Position numbers and translations under genes: made by a program. Under the pieces are notes generated by a model. That model was not told the origin of the DNA, searched no databases, and saw nothing but the letters and a program-made list of their open reading frames with translations. A stretch of DNA of 64,000 nucleotides. Source: Himantopus leucocephalus. Lineage: Eukaryota > Chordata > Aves > Charadriiformes > Recurvirostridae. Each line of letters opens with the position of its first letter. Position 1 is the first letter of the stretch. Shown here one piece after another: positions 45,901-54,775 of this stretch. The stretch covers positions 98,026,541 to 98,090,540 of the forward strand of contig RSEF01000001.1 of the NCBI GenBank assembly GCA_003993805.1. Reading direction: 5' to 3'.

Positions 45901-48517
45901 CTGGCGATGCTCTGCCAAGCGCGAGGTCTGTTGGAGTGAGGGCGGAGGAGCTGATAAGCTGTACTTGCACTCTGCCTGTACCATTTTTTCTGCTGTAGCT
46001 TGGGGGCCTTGAACGTTTTATTTAACTTGGATCTTTTAATTCATCAACTTGTTTTTCTTAATGGGCTTGCTCTTCTATTGCTCATCCGAGATCGATGAGC
46101 AGCTGGAGCTGGGCTGCTCAAGGCTTCCACGCAGACACGAGACGAGAAAACGGATACTAAGCGTTGCTGGTTTTCAGCTTGTCACTGGTGATTCGGGGAT
46201 AAGGAGGCGTGCGTGACACTGTCTTTGTCTGTCACAGAGTGGAGGAGCGGGGGGAAGGGGCTTTTACGGCGCGCTTAGAGGTTGCAGCGCAGGCAGGCAC
46301 CGACCCTCTCTGCGTTACAAGCTGGAGCCAGGGGCAGGGTAGGGCTCAGATGGATGGGAAGCTCCAAGTGATGCTGCAGCCCCTCGCCCAGCCGTCTCTC
46401 GCCACCCATCTCTGCTCCTCCGTCACACCCTGCCTTTGTCTCCCCCTCTCCGTCCCTTTGTCTCCTTCGCGCTCGAGCTGCGCCTGCCTCCCGCCGCCTC
46501 GGCGGGGGCTGTGCGTGTCGCGCCGATAACGCCCTCCTCTACTCCCCAGCTCAAGCAGTGGAAAGCCTTTGAAGAGGAAAGCCAAACCGTGAGCCACATG
46601 GCAAAGTATTTCACCAGCCCGAGCAGGAGCTGCCGCTCGGTGTACAGCGAGGAGCAGCTCTACCAGCTGATAGGGGAGAAAAACTCCATGAAGCGGCTGC
46701 TCACCGAGGTACAGGGGCTCTGCCGGCCCTCCTCGGCCGTGTCGGCTTCTCCCCTTCCCTTTTGTGGGCTGATGGCTTTGCAGGGCGAGAAGCCGTTCCT
46801 TAGGCCCCCGGTCCGCACTGATGCTCCCCCTCCAGCCTCTGCCCTCTGGAGGGGAAGAGCCTCTTTGTTTTTTCACATCACCCTGCACCCCAAAGTGACG
46901 ACATTTAGGCATGATCCAGAGGGTTTCAAAAAAAAACACGGAGGGAGAAGAGCAGTAGAGCCTGGTTTCCACAGCCCGCTTAAACATGGTTAATTTAGAG
47001 GGGAGATGCCCTGTCTCGGGAAAGCCCCCAGCCTCCTGCTCCCTTGCCCACGCTGCATGGGCACCCCAGCTCGGGGAGCCACCTGTCCCAGTGCCCCCTC
47101 TTCCCTAACTGGATTTGGGGGGCTCCAGGGGAGGAGGAGGTCACAGGCGCTGCCGGTGTGGCTCTTGCAGCCCTGCTGCTGCGCTGCCTCAGAGCACCTC
47201 TCCACGCAGAGAGGGGCGGCTCGTTTTCTGGCAGTGCCTGCTTCCAAATCAGCAGCATTTTTTGTACCCTCCGCCTGCCCCGCGCTTGACAAGTGTATTT
47301 GTTTGACGCAGAAAAACGCCGTGATCGCAAGCCTGCAGGAGCAAGTGAGCAGCGCCAAGGAGAAGCTGATGAGGCTGATGTCCGCAGAGAGTGGCTGCGA
47401 CCCCCAGGTGCCGTCGGCAGCTCCCTGCACCGGGAACACAGGGCGGCGCAGGGATGTGCCGGAGGACAGCTGCCCCCCGGATCCGGAGCGGGATGGGTGG
47501 CAGCCTCCCCGCTTGCTGGGTACACCACCGCCTCTTTGCAACGATGCTCAGGAGCTCCGGAAACATGAGACCCATGAGCATGTGCGGCCAGGAGAGCCTG
47601 TTTGCTCTCCGGCACTGCTTTTTGACACGGGGGACGGCCTCAGACGTGGCCCGAAAGATGCCCAGGAGCACGGGATGCCTGCGGGACAGGGGCAGCCTCC
47701 GGAGCAGCTGCCGGACTGTGACATCTCAGCTGGCCTGGCCTGGGAGTCGTCCCCTAAAGTCAGCTACGTGAGCAGCGAGAAGCTGCGGGAAATCTTGCAA
47801 GAGCTGAGCCTGGATGGCAAAACCTACAGCCCGGCCTTGCCTGGGGGACCTCCGCGTGGCAGCCAGGGCCCCCAAGGTGAGCAAGGAGGAATGTGGGGGG
47901 CCCAGGAGGGCTACCCGGGCATCTGCACGCCCCTCAGCCCCTACCTGGCGAGGCGGCGGCGGAGGATCCCGCTGTCCCCTGCCTCCACCCGCTTCCCCGG
48001 GCATGTGTCCCCTTGTGCTGGCCGTGGGGTGAAGGAACTGGGCAGCTGGGGCCATGGGGAGTCGGCACATATCTCCCTGGGAAGGGAAGGGGAGACGGCT
48101 GGTGGAGGGCTCCTTCACCCACCAGCACCATCCCCTCCAGCTATCCCTGGGGAGGTCTGCCTCCAACCGGAGGGATGGCCAGGATGGCCGGAGTCCCAGT
48201 GTGCTTCCCCATGCCTCCCACAGGAGCAGCAGCGGCGGCGGGGTGCCCCGAGGGGACCTGCCGAGCCCTCCCTGCGCTCGCTCTACTATTACCCAGACTC
48301 TGACTCCAGCAGCAGCAGCAGCTCCGAGGAGATGTTTCATGGCTGCCACCGGCCCTGCTGCGAGGTCTGCTTCCAGAGCCCACGTGGCTCCCTGGGCAGC
48401 AGTAGCACGGATACGGACACAGAGACCAGTGGAGGTGTGGGCCACTGGACAGAGCACCACAGTGGGCTCCAGCCCGTGGTGAATTTCAAAGAAGATCTGA
48501 AGCCTACATTTGTGTGA
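33893..48517 (+). CDS. GPR156: GPR156, orphan class C G-protein-coupled receptor
   Basis: Nine coding exons (33893-33997, 36590-36726, 39040-39175, 39787-39897, 40932-41057, 41533-41628, 44451-44687, 46550-46708, 47312-48517) join to 770 codons; human has 814. The product is a GABA-B-receptor-like class C receptor lacking the large extracellular ligand domain. Residues 1-49 form a short ectodomain. Seven membrane helices lie near 50-75, 91-112, 129-150, 170-190, 226-250, 262-281 and 291-312. Cys130/133 and Cys213/221 could supply the usual extracellular disulfide. A coiled coil (KNAVIASLQEQV...) starts at 370, and a long cytoplasmic tail ends VNFKEDLKPTFV. Family knowledge: GPR156 signals constitutively through Gi/o and acts downstream of EMX2 to reverse hair-cell orientation; human variants cause deafness. 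The start is chosen by the match of MELGFNCSELCD to the known N terminus, with G at -3 and +4. All splice phases agree; no break was found. Confidence 0.95.
33998..36589 (+). other. GPR156: GPR156 intron after the start exon (phase 0)
   Basis: No repeat family recognised. AT-rich patch with TTAATTAAA near 34,350. Confidence 0.8.
36590..36726 (+). CDS. GPR156: GPR156 exon encoding membrane helix 1
   Basis: The acceptor ctcccccag ends at 36,589 and the donor gtaagg starts at 36,727. It begins in phase 0 with TSSDRSGKSS, encodes LLGVVWSFLTGGVLLAVFFL and RFRKN, and ends with AG of a split Arg codon. Confidence 0.94.
36727..39039 (+). other. GPR156: GPR156 intron (phase 2)
   Basis: The only intron of the gene that splits a codon (Arg81). 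An AT-rich block at about 37,780-37,880 stands out from GC-rich surroundings. No repeat recognised. Confidence 0.8.
39040..39175 (+). CDS. GPR156: GPR156 exon encoding membrane helix 2
   Basis: The acceptor ttcctggag ends at 39,039 and the donor gtgagt starts at 39,176. The first base completes Arg81. It encodes IVKMSSPNLNIVTLLGSGLT and ends VEKLIQ in phase 0. Confidence 0.95.
39176..39786 (+). other. GPR156: GPR156 intron (phase 0)
   Basis: GT-AG intron. Nothing further seen apart from antisense open frame, which I reject as a gene. Confidence 0.85.
39787..39897 (+). CDS. GPR156: GPR156 exon encoding membrane helix 3
   Basis: The acceptor ccggcag ends at 39,786 and the donor gtgagt starts at 39,898. 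It has 37 codons, phase 0 at both ends. It contains GTSLVFGPILGKSWRLYKVF and FTQRVPDKRV, the most conserved intracellular loop of the family. Confidence 0.95.
39898..40931 (+). other. GPR156: GPR156 intron (phase 0)
   Basis: GT-AG intron. No repeat or RNA gene recognised. Confidence 0.85.
40932..41057 (+). CDS. GPR156: GPR156 exon encoding membrane helix 4
   Basis: The acceptor tgtgtttgcag ends at 40,931 and the donor gtaaag starts at 41,058. It has 42 codons, phase 0 at both ends, beginning IIKDLQLLAMVAVLVLADAV and running through SDPVQC into the extracellular loop. Confidence 0.94.
41058..41532 (+). other. GPR156: GPR156 intron (phase 0) with A20 tract
   Basis: Contains a run of 20 A at 41,156-41,175. 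No element body is recognisable next to it. Confidence 0.85.
41533..41628 (+). CDS. GPR156: GPR156 exon, extracellular loop 2 and start of helix 5
   Basis: The acceptor ttgcctcctag ends at 41,532 and the donor gtacgt starts at 41,629. It has 32 codons, phase 0 at both ends. The loop is less conserved but keeps Cys213 and Cys221 before LWLILILGFK. Confidence 0.92.
41629..44450 (+). other. GPR156: GPR156 largest internal intron (phase 0)
   Basis: No additional exon is needed, since ILGFK and SILLLYG join in frame across it as in the mammalian protein. Holds fossil SINE-like sequence near 42.7-43.0 kb. Confidence 0.85.
42735..42985. repeat. Possible ancient SINE-like remnant
   Basis: Two segments resemble ancient amniote repeat tails from memory: ggagttaatctggatttaca near 42,756, and a MIR-like stretch with acttgccaaggacatgcctg near 42,910-42,929. 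The likeness is weak and the boundaries are guesses. Confidence 0.3.
44451..44687 (+). CDS. GPR156: GPR156 exon encoding helices 5 (end), 6 and 7
   Basis: The acceptor ctgcttccag ends at 44,450 and the donor gtatgc starts at 44,688. It has 79 codons, phase 0 at both ends. It contains SSPPVNQSLTLIVGVNLVFL and GFTSGGIFVCTTTINCFIFV, strongly conserved receptor core. Confidence 0.95.
44688..46549 (+). other. GPR156: GPR156 intron (phase 0) containing a CR1
   Basis: GT-AG intron carrying the sense CR1 fragment at 45,470-45,822. GC content is high toward its 3' end, with a good pyrimidine tract before the acceptor. Confidence 0.85.
45470..45822 (+). mobile_element. CR1 3' fragment, sense orientation, in GPR156 intron
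   Basis: Reads ggggatctcactaatgtgca, then cagaaaaaaagg, ggttgcccagagaggttatg, and near the end ttgggctaggtgatctccag. These are the ordered landmarks of a CR1 3' end. Several differences from the other copies suggest another subfamily or greater age. Confidence 0.88.
46550..46708 (+). CDS. GPR156: GPR156 exon, juxtamembrane cytoplasmic tail
   Basis: The acceptor actccccag ends at 46,549 and the donor gtacag starts at 46,709. It has 53 codons, phase 0 at both ends: LKQWKAFEEESQTVSHMAKY, then a serine-rich linker and MKRLLTE. Confidence 0.94.
46709..47311 (+). other. GPR156: GPR156 last intron (phase 0)
   Basis: Short GC-rich intron. The open frame of the last exon runs back to 47,006 without a stop, but the acceptor at 47,311 and the protein match fix the exon start. 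Confidence 0.85.
47312..48517 (+). CDS. GPR156: GPR156 terminal exon, coiled coil and long tail
   Basis: The acceptor ttgacgcag ends at 47,311 and the stop TGA is at 48,515-48,517. Its 401 residues begin with a coiled coil (370-396). Conserved islands follow in a low-complexity background: EKLREILQELSLDG (about 525-538), LSPYLARRRRR (about 576-586), a Tyr/Ser/acidic stretch YYYPDSDSSSSSSSEE, CHRPCCEVCF (714-723), and the C-terminal VNFKEDLKPTFV. The minus strand carries a 369-codon shadow ORF caused by high GC. Confidence 0.95.
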   Translation, partial: KNAVIASLQEQVSSAKEKLMRLMSAESGCDPQVPSAAPCTGNTGRRRDVPEDSCPPDPERDGWQPPRLLGTPPPLCNDAQELRKHETHEHVRPGEPVCSPALLFDTGDGLRRGPKDAQEHGMPAGQGQPPEQLPDCDISAGLAWESSPKVSYVSSEKLREILQELSLDGKTYSPALPGGPPRGSQGPQGEQGGMWGAQEGYPGICTPLSPYLARRRRRIPLSPASTRFPGHVSPCAGRGVKELGSWGHGESAHISLGREGETAGGGLLHPPAPSPPAIPGEVCLQPEGWPGWPESQCASPCLPQEQQRRRGAPRGPAEPSLRSLYYYPDSDSSSSSSSEEMFHGCHRPCCEVCFQSPRGSLGSSSTDTDTETSGGVGHWTEHHSGLQPVVNFKEDLKPTFV

Positions 48518-48670
48518 CTGCGAGCACCCCTGCCCTAAATGCAAGTGCCCCCCGTCCCCAAAATGCTGCGTGTTTTCAGCAATGCTAAAGCCATGCATCC
48601 CTCTGAGGGATGCGTCTTGTCCTGGCATCTGGGGGTTGGCAATAAACCTTGCCCTGCTCCGGGTCGCAGT
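48518..48670 (+). other. GPR156: GPR156 3' UTR (short form)
   Basis: About 150 nt from the stop to just after the first polyadenylation signal. A longer alternative UTR is possible. Confidence 0.5.
48641..48646 (+). terminator. GPR156: Candidate GPR156 polyadenylation signal
   Basis: AATAAA lies 124 nt after the stop codon. A GT-containing stretch (gggtcgcagtgtcagc) follows within 40 nt. It is the first canonical signal after the gene. Confidence 0.6.
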
Positions 48671-50061
48671 GTCAGCTCCACCCTGGTCAGCGGTGACTGC
48701 ACACCGTGTTTCGCTGGGAGGTGATTGGCAGCGCTCAGGGAGGTGGCCGGTGGTTTCGTCCCAGCTACCCCGGGCAGCTGCCCGCACCCCACAGATAGCG
48801 GGAAGACTGGGGCTGGGTGGCCTGCGAGAGCCCAAACTTCATCATCTCGGAGGGCTTTCCCTGTGAGAGCTGGGTGATTCGCACCGGCGGGAAGCAGCAC
48901 TGTGTGTCAGAAACACGTGTGGCTTCTTGCATGCAGCAGACAGACAGACAGAGGACTTCTTCCCCCGATGCTGCTGATGCCGAGCCTCCCACCAGCGTCA
49001 AACCCAGTTGGAGATGGGAGAGAGCCGGACGCCAGAAGCAGTTGCAGGCTGCTGCTCACCTGGGGCGTGCTGCTCCCTGGCAAAGCGAGGACCTTGGAGT
49101 GGGGCATGCAGGGGAGACTTTCTGGGTGGTTTATTTTTTGGGGTAGCATCTGAGTGAGAAAATGGAGTCCAAAGGTGATGTCCCTGGAGGTGTCTTTGTG
49201 TTTTGTGTACTTCAGTTGCACGGTCACAGATGAGACTCAGGTCAGAGCTGAAGGGAAAGACACGCTAGCAATCATAAAAGAGGATCTGAGAAGGTTTTTC
49301 TTTTCTTTATTTTTGCCTTGTTTTTTTCTGTGGCCCTTCTGGATGTCTTTGTATGGATGACGTAACCTGGAATGAGGTTTGTTTAAATTAATATGGTCTG
49401 TTTAATTTTTATCTTAGAAATATCAAGAACAGTAAATCTGGTGTGCCTGCTTTTTTGGGGGATATTTGTGAAGGCATTTCAGTGCATCGTGCCCTCCACA
49501 GGAGAAGTTCAGGATGCTGAGACCTGATGCCCAGTGCATCAAAAAAACCCTCTGGAGAAAGGCTTTGTTAAAAGGGCAGGTGACAGAGGAATCCCAAACC
49601 CGGTTCTGAAAAATGCACGTTAGCACTGCCCTCTCCGTTATCCTTAATGATGGTGAAATCCCTCACTGCTGTGTCCCTTCACCGGTGTCAAAGGTTTTTT
49701 CCCCCCATCACCTCTGGTTTTCCAAGCTTGCCAAAACCAATAATCTTATGGGGAACAGCATTCCCGTAGCCCCTCTTCGCTTCTGAAATGGAAACACCCC
49801 AGAGGATAATTCCTTTTTTTTTTTTTTTTTGTCACCTTTTGCTAACAAAACCCAATTTCCTTTGTTTTTTTCTTCCACAGCTGTCTGAGCACTTACAGCT
49901 CTGGCCTGGGTGAAATGCACTGACGCGGGGTCCCCAACCTCTGCGGGGCAAATCCACAGCGGGGGGCTGGAGACAGAGAAGCCCAGGCGGGGTGGGAGCG
50001 TGGAAAGTCTCCTGTGGTCCCAGGAGAGGGGAGGGCTGCCAGCGCAGCCCTTGCTGGTGTG
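48671..50061. other. Downstream flank of GPR156, no gene seen
   Basis: Contains a T17 tract at 49,814-49,830. No coding segment or repeat family recognised. Confidence 0.6.
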
Positions 50062-50229
50062 GAAGGATGCTGAACAAGCCGGAGGTGGGTCAGAGCAGGA
50101 TCAGGGAGCGGGGTTACGAAGGATGCTGAACAAGCTGAAGGTGGATCAGAGCAGGGTTGGGGAGCGGGGTTACGAAGGATGCTGAACAAGCTGAAGGTGG
50201 GTCAGAGCAGGGTCGGGGAGGGAGTTTAG
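50062..50229. repeat. Minisatellite, 56-bp unit, three copies
   Basis: Units start at 50,062, 50,118 and 50,174, each opening gaaggatgctgaacaagc and containing cagagcagg and gcggggttac. The period is exactly 56 bp for both steps, with a few substitutions between units; the third copy decays at its right end. Confidence 0.93.
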
Positions 50230-50404
50230 AAAGGCATGCCACAGCGTGTCCCTCCACAGCGCTCCCTCGGTCACCCCCCAAAAAAGCAGTTTTTGTCACC
50301 TGAATCCACCCTGTGCCACACCGAAGCCACGGAGAGCTCGTGGAGAGCCAGAAGGTGCCGTACCCCGAGGGAGCAGGAGCACTCTGTGTTTTATTTATAA
50401 CCAT

Positions 50405-50660
50405 CCCGTTATTCGAGGGGCCGGAGCGTGTCTGCGGAGCCGGGATGCCGGCGGGGAGACCCCCGGGATGCGCGGCCCCGGGCGGGGGCCTCCGGCCACC
50501 CTCTCCCGGGGGTCAGGGGTGGGTGGGTGGATTCGTGCCGGTGGATCTCGGGTGGCTCTTTCCCCGCCGCCTCCCCAACCCCGGGGCTGGGGAAAAGCCG
50601 GCTGCAGTTTTGCGGCGCTCGCAGCAGGGGCTGCTGCTGCCACACCGGGTGCGCTTAGCA
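50405..50660. promoter_or_regulatory. Small CpG-rich patch without a gene
   Basis: Dense CpG over about 250 bp (cggagccgggatgccggcgg, then gcgcggccccgggcggggg). It lies 1.8 kb beyond the GPR156 poly(A) signal. I see no exon or TATA box attached. It may be an enhancer, a promoter of a non-coding RNA, or only local GC enrichment. Confidence 0.4.
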
Positions 50661-51029
50661 AACCTCAAGTGCCCCACGCAGCTCATCCCACGGCATCCCC
50701 ACGCTGGGACAACGGGTGGGACAGAGAGGTGGTTGGGACGCTCTTAGGGAGCCTATTAAATATGGGGCAAAGGCACTTTTCCAAATTGGGGCTGGTTTCT
50801 CCCACCTCTAAGCATGTTTAGAGTAGTACTTTGCTCTGGGGCTATGAAATATTGCAGAACGGTCAAAGGAAATGATCAACCACAAAGCGACCTGGAAGCA
50901 TCTGATATAAAAATTAACTTAAAATCCACTAGGGAATGCAGAAAAATCCTCCAGAGGACTTTGAACCTCTGGTTTGTTTGGAAACTCATCACTGGAGTTT
51001 GGGGCAGTTGCTTTTTTGTCTGGTGGCCG

Positions 51030-51684
51030 GTAGCCACCAACTGAAAACTGCACGTCATGTGGATGCACCTACTAAGAAGGCCAACAGCTCCCTGGCTTGG
51101 ATCAGAAATAGGGTGGTCAGGAGGACTAGGGAAATGATCATCCTGCTGTACGTGATGCTGGTGAGGCTGCAGCTTGAATGCTGTGTTCAGTTTTGGGCCC
51201 CTCACTACAAGAAAGACATTGAGGTGCTGGAGCGTGTCCAGAGAAGGGCAACAAAGCTGAAGAGGGGTCTGGAGATCAAGTCTTATGAGGAGCCGCTGAG
51301 GGAACTGGGGTTGTTTGGCCTGGAGAAAAGGAGGCTGAGGGGAGACCTTATCGCTCTCTACAACTACTTGAAAGGAGGTTGTAGCGAGGTGGGGGTCAGT
51401 CTCTTCTCCCAAGTAACAAGTGATAGGACGAGAGGAAATGGCCTCAAGTTGTGCCAGGGGAGGTTTAGATTGGATATTAGGAAAAATTTCTTCACAGAAA
51501 GGGTTATCAAGCATTGGAACAGGCTGCCCAGGTAGGTGGTGGAGTCACCATCCCTGGAGGTATTAAAAGACGTGTAGAAGTGGCACCTGGGGACATGGTT
51601 TAGTGGTGGACTTGGCAGTACTAGGTTTACGGTTGGACTCTGATCTTAAGGGTCTTTTCCAACCTAAATGATTCTATGATTCTG
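51030..51684 (+). mobile_element. CR1 3' fragment with intact ORF2 C-terminus
   Basis: An open frame runs without a stop from before the element to 51,535 and encodes the CR1 ORF2 C-terminal region: [49 protein letters not shown] and [10 protein letters not shown]. It ends in the 3' terminus ccaacctaaatgattctatg. It looks like the best-preserved CR1 of the window, hence probably the youngest. It lacks the endonuclease and reverse transcriptase and cannot move by itself. The 5' edge is uncertain by some 100 bp. Confidence 0.93.
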
Positions 51685-54498
51685 TTTTCTGCACACACAC
51701 ACAGAAGGCTGATGCAGTTCATATGTGCACATGTGCACATAAAAACTTACTGGTGCTTTTGATGACTTCCAAATCTGGCCTCCCCCTGTATCTAGCAAGG
51801 AACACACATCTGATTCAGGTGGGGAAGGGTCAAAGCACCATGTGATGGTTTGGGCTGCCTGCACATGAGAAGAAAGGACAGAGCGAGATGGTGGGCTGCC
51901 GTTCATTGCCATTACTATTATGGGATCTTTGCATCGGGCATTGCACAGCCACACAGAGGAGCCTTCATGCTGCTTAACTTCAGGCACATGGCTTAGGCAC
52001 TAAATTCGGCATTTGATTCCCTCACAGCTCTTCATTCAGTCTTTGGAGCAGCTTGTCTCTCTCCATTAAGCCATTCAAAGCATCTTAATTAGGGCTTTGC
52101 CCTGAATCCAAGGTTTCTGAGCAGCTGTAGAGGCAGTGGTGCACATTCTGTGAAGGCGGAGAAGTAGACCGGGAGAGCTGAGAAGGCAGATTGTGGCAGC
52201 AGGACTGGGAGTGCCCTGATTTATAACTATTTTTCTTGCTACTGATGATGGATATAGCCTAAAGAGAGCCATCTCTCACCCAGGGGGCCTGTAGTATCAA
52301 TATCCCACGTGAGCAATTCCTTCTCCAATGTATTTGCTGTCTAAATCTGTTCTCCTTAGGAAAGGCTGTGCCTCTTTGCAGTTCAAGGCAGAAACTTTCA
52401 TCATACAGAAATGGAAATGAAAGGTAAGTGACTGGAAGGAGGTTCCCCACCTGCTCCCAGGTGAGTGCTAGGTGCTAGACTCACCATCCCTACAAATGTC
52501 CTCACGGTACATGAGAAACTGCTGCTACCCAGAAGCTACAGAGCAGCCCTTGGCAATCCATCCTGTACACCTTACCCCAGCACTCTGTCCCCATCCAAGC
52601 TGCATCTGCCAGCAGAGAGGTTGCCTCTTCCTATGACACACAGGGCAGCCACAGCAGTTAATGCTGGTGAGGTCCTTTGAATGTTTTTCGCTTCCTGAGC
52701 CATGTTTCCCAGCCATCCTTCCCCTGCTACCAGTGCACCTCTTCAGGTTCCAGCTCTGTGGCTCCTGTTGCTGTCTGCAAACCATATGAAGAGACCTCAG
52801 CCATCATCCCTGAGCCCTCCTATGCACAATGCAATAGAAGATGCTCCACAGAGTGGAGCCTTTCCCTGCCCATGGGCCCGTTTACAGATGCTGCTCTTCT
52901 GTTTAAAAGCCCTGTGGCCTCTGCCTGCTCCCCCTGACCCCAGCGATGCACCGACAGCTCCATGCCCTTTCCTTGCTGACGGCTGTTTAGGAAGGGTCCC
53001 GTCACAGCTGGTATGAGACGTCTCTGTACGCCTGCTTGCTGGGCCTTGGCAAGAGCCAGGAAGGCAGGAAGCCTTGAGGCTCTGGTGCCACAACCGCCTG
53101 CCATTGCTCAGTCTGCTTCTCTTACCCTGTCAGCTTGTGACTGTCTAGGAAAAAACAAAATTGATCTCCACTGTGATTCAGCTGCCTGGTTTAAAAAAAA
53201 TAAAAGGGGAAAAAAAATAAAGAGCTTTGTTAGCCACGGCAGAGGGGGATTAAGCCAGGCTCTCTGGGAGAAGAGTGCTGATTGTTGGCATGGAAGTTTC
53301 CCACTGCCTTGTGTTGGCGTTCTCTGTGGGGAACTTCTCACTCTGAGCTTTGATACCAGGGGCAGTTATTAGAAATAATGGGTATTCAAAAGTATTGCAA
53401 GAGGGAAAACCCACAGGTGTCCTTGGCCTTAGAGTAACCAGACTGTGCGACCCATGGAGACGGTGGCTGTACAGTGCTGCCACATCTGTGCGGGAACATT
53501 CCTGTGGCAAAGTGGGGAGCAGGCAGTGGGGGGCCCTAGGTCTCCAAGTAGCCTGGACTGCAAGTTTTGAGGAGGTTAGGGAGCACCCACATCTGTACAT
53601 GATCTCCACAGGTCCAGAAGAAGCTGCAGAAAAGTCTACCTCAAGTCCAACAGCCATGAGGGCTGTGGAGAAGTGCTCTCCTCCTGAGCAATGTTACTCT
53701 CCTGAGCCCAGAAGCCAGCCCTGTCTCTTATCCAGTTTTTCATGGGTGCCTTCTACTTGGCCTCCACCTCTACCTACGTACTACTGAAACTGCAGCTGCT
53801 GCTGTTACCCCAAGGTCTACTCTTAGAGCCAGGGCAGCAGAGCTGTAGATGTCCAGTTGTGAGGTATCAAACGCATCAGTGTAAGCTGCATCCTGATTGC
53901 TGGCCTTGTGCCACAGAAAGTGATGTCATCCCTGGGGGACTCCTAGGAGACAGGAAAAAACACCATCAAAAGAGTTGTGGATCTTGGGGTGGTGGGAGAA
54001 TTGTGGGTGTTTTAGCAGTTGATGTTAATTGCAGGAACTTTCCACTACATTATATGATCATGCCCTGTGGAAACGATCCCTGCATGCACCTGGCGGAGCA
54101 AGTGCATGGGATACCTCCACACAGTCCCAAGCACTGAGTTTCTTTCCCACATTAAAATGGTGTATTGAAGCTGCTGGAGCGTGTTCACCTCAGAGCATGT
54201 ACCTCTCAGTGTTTACAGCGAGGTCTCTTGCTTTCGTGCCCATGCCACCACCTTTCCCCTGTGTAGAGGAGCCTGTAGGTAAGCTGGTTTTCTTCTAAGT
54301 CAGGCATCCGTAGCTTTATGCTTTGTGCTGCCAGAGTACAATCATTTACATAAGGATTTATTTATATTTTTTTGTCCTGGAGGTTGTTGCAGACAGGATG
54401 GGTGAGAGGGACTTTGTCCTGCCAGGCAGCTGTATAAAGCACTCAGTGATTCAGCATTTACTGCACCCTACACCGATTCCTCTGTTATCATACCAACA
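51685..54498. other. Intergenic, no gene seen
   Basis: Begins with a short CA run and the palindromic catatgtgcacatgtgcaca near 51,720. The rest is single-copy-looking sequence without supported exons. Confidence 0.55.
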
Positions 54499-54775
54499 GG
54501 AATGCGGGGCTAGAAGGGATCTCCTAGTCATCATTATATTCCCCAGCTATGACAGGCACTGAGTCATAAAGTCCCTCTTGTTAATTTATCACAGTCCATC
54601 TTAAGAGTCATAGGGAATTTTCTTGGCAGGTTATTCCAGAACCTCACTCTGACAGAAGGAAACTTGTTTCTGATTTGCAGCCCACATTTTTTCAGAGCCT
54701 ATTTTTATCTACTTGTTCTCATGCCAATGCTGTCTTCTAGTTAGTAGCTGTTCTTCCTTCTTGTTCTCTTACATG
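54499..54775 (-). mobile_element. Ancient CR1/L3-like fossil
   Basis: The plus strand shows in order a degraded ggctagaagggatctcctag, then caggttattccagaacctca, aaacttgtttctgatttgca and acttgttctcatgccaat. That is the order of reverse-complemented landmarks of the old CR1/L3 elements known from reptiles and birds. It is heavily diverged. Confidence 0.65.

Noticed and set aside
47006..47311. Upstream extension of the last GPR156 exon frame
   Set aside because: Open by chance through the intron. The acceptor at 47,311 joined to MKRLLTE gives the conserved TE-KNAVI junction.
47726..48835. 369-codon minus-strand open frame
   Set aside because: Shadow of the GPR156 terminal exon, whose sense frame matches the family to its last residues.
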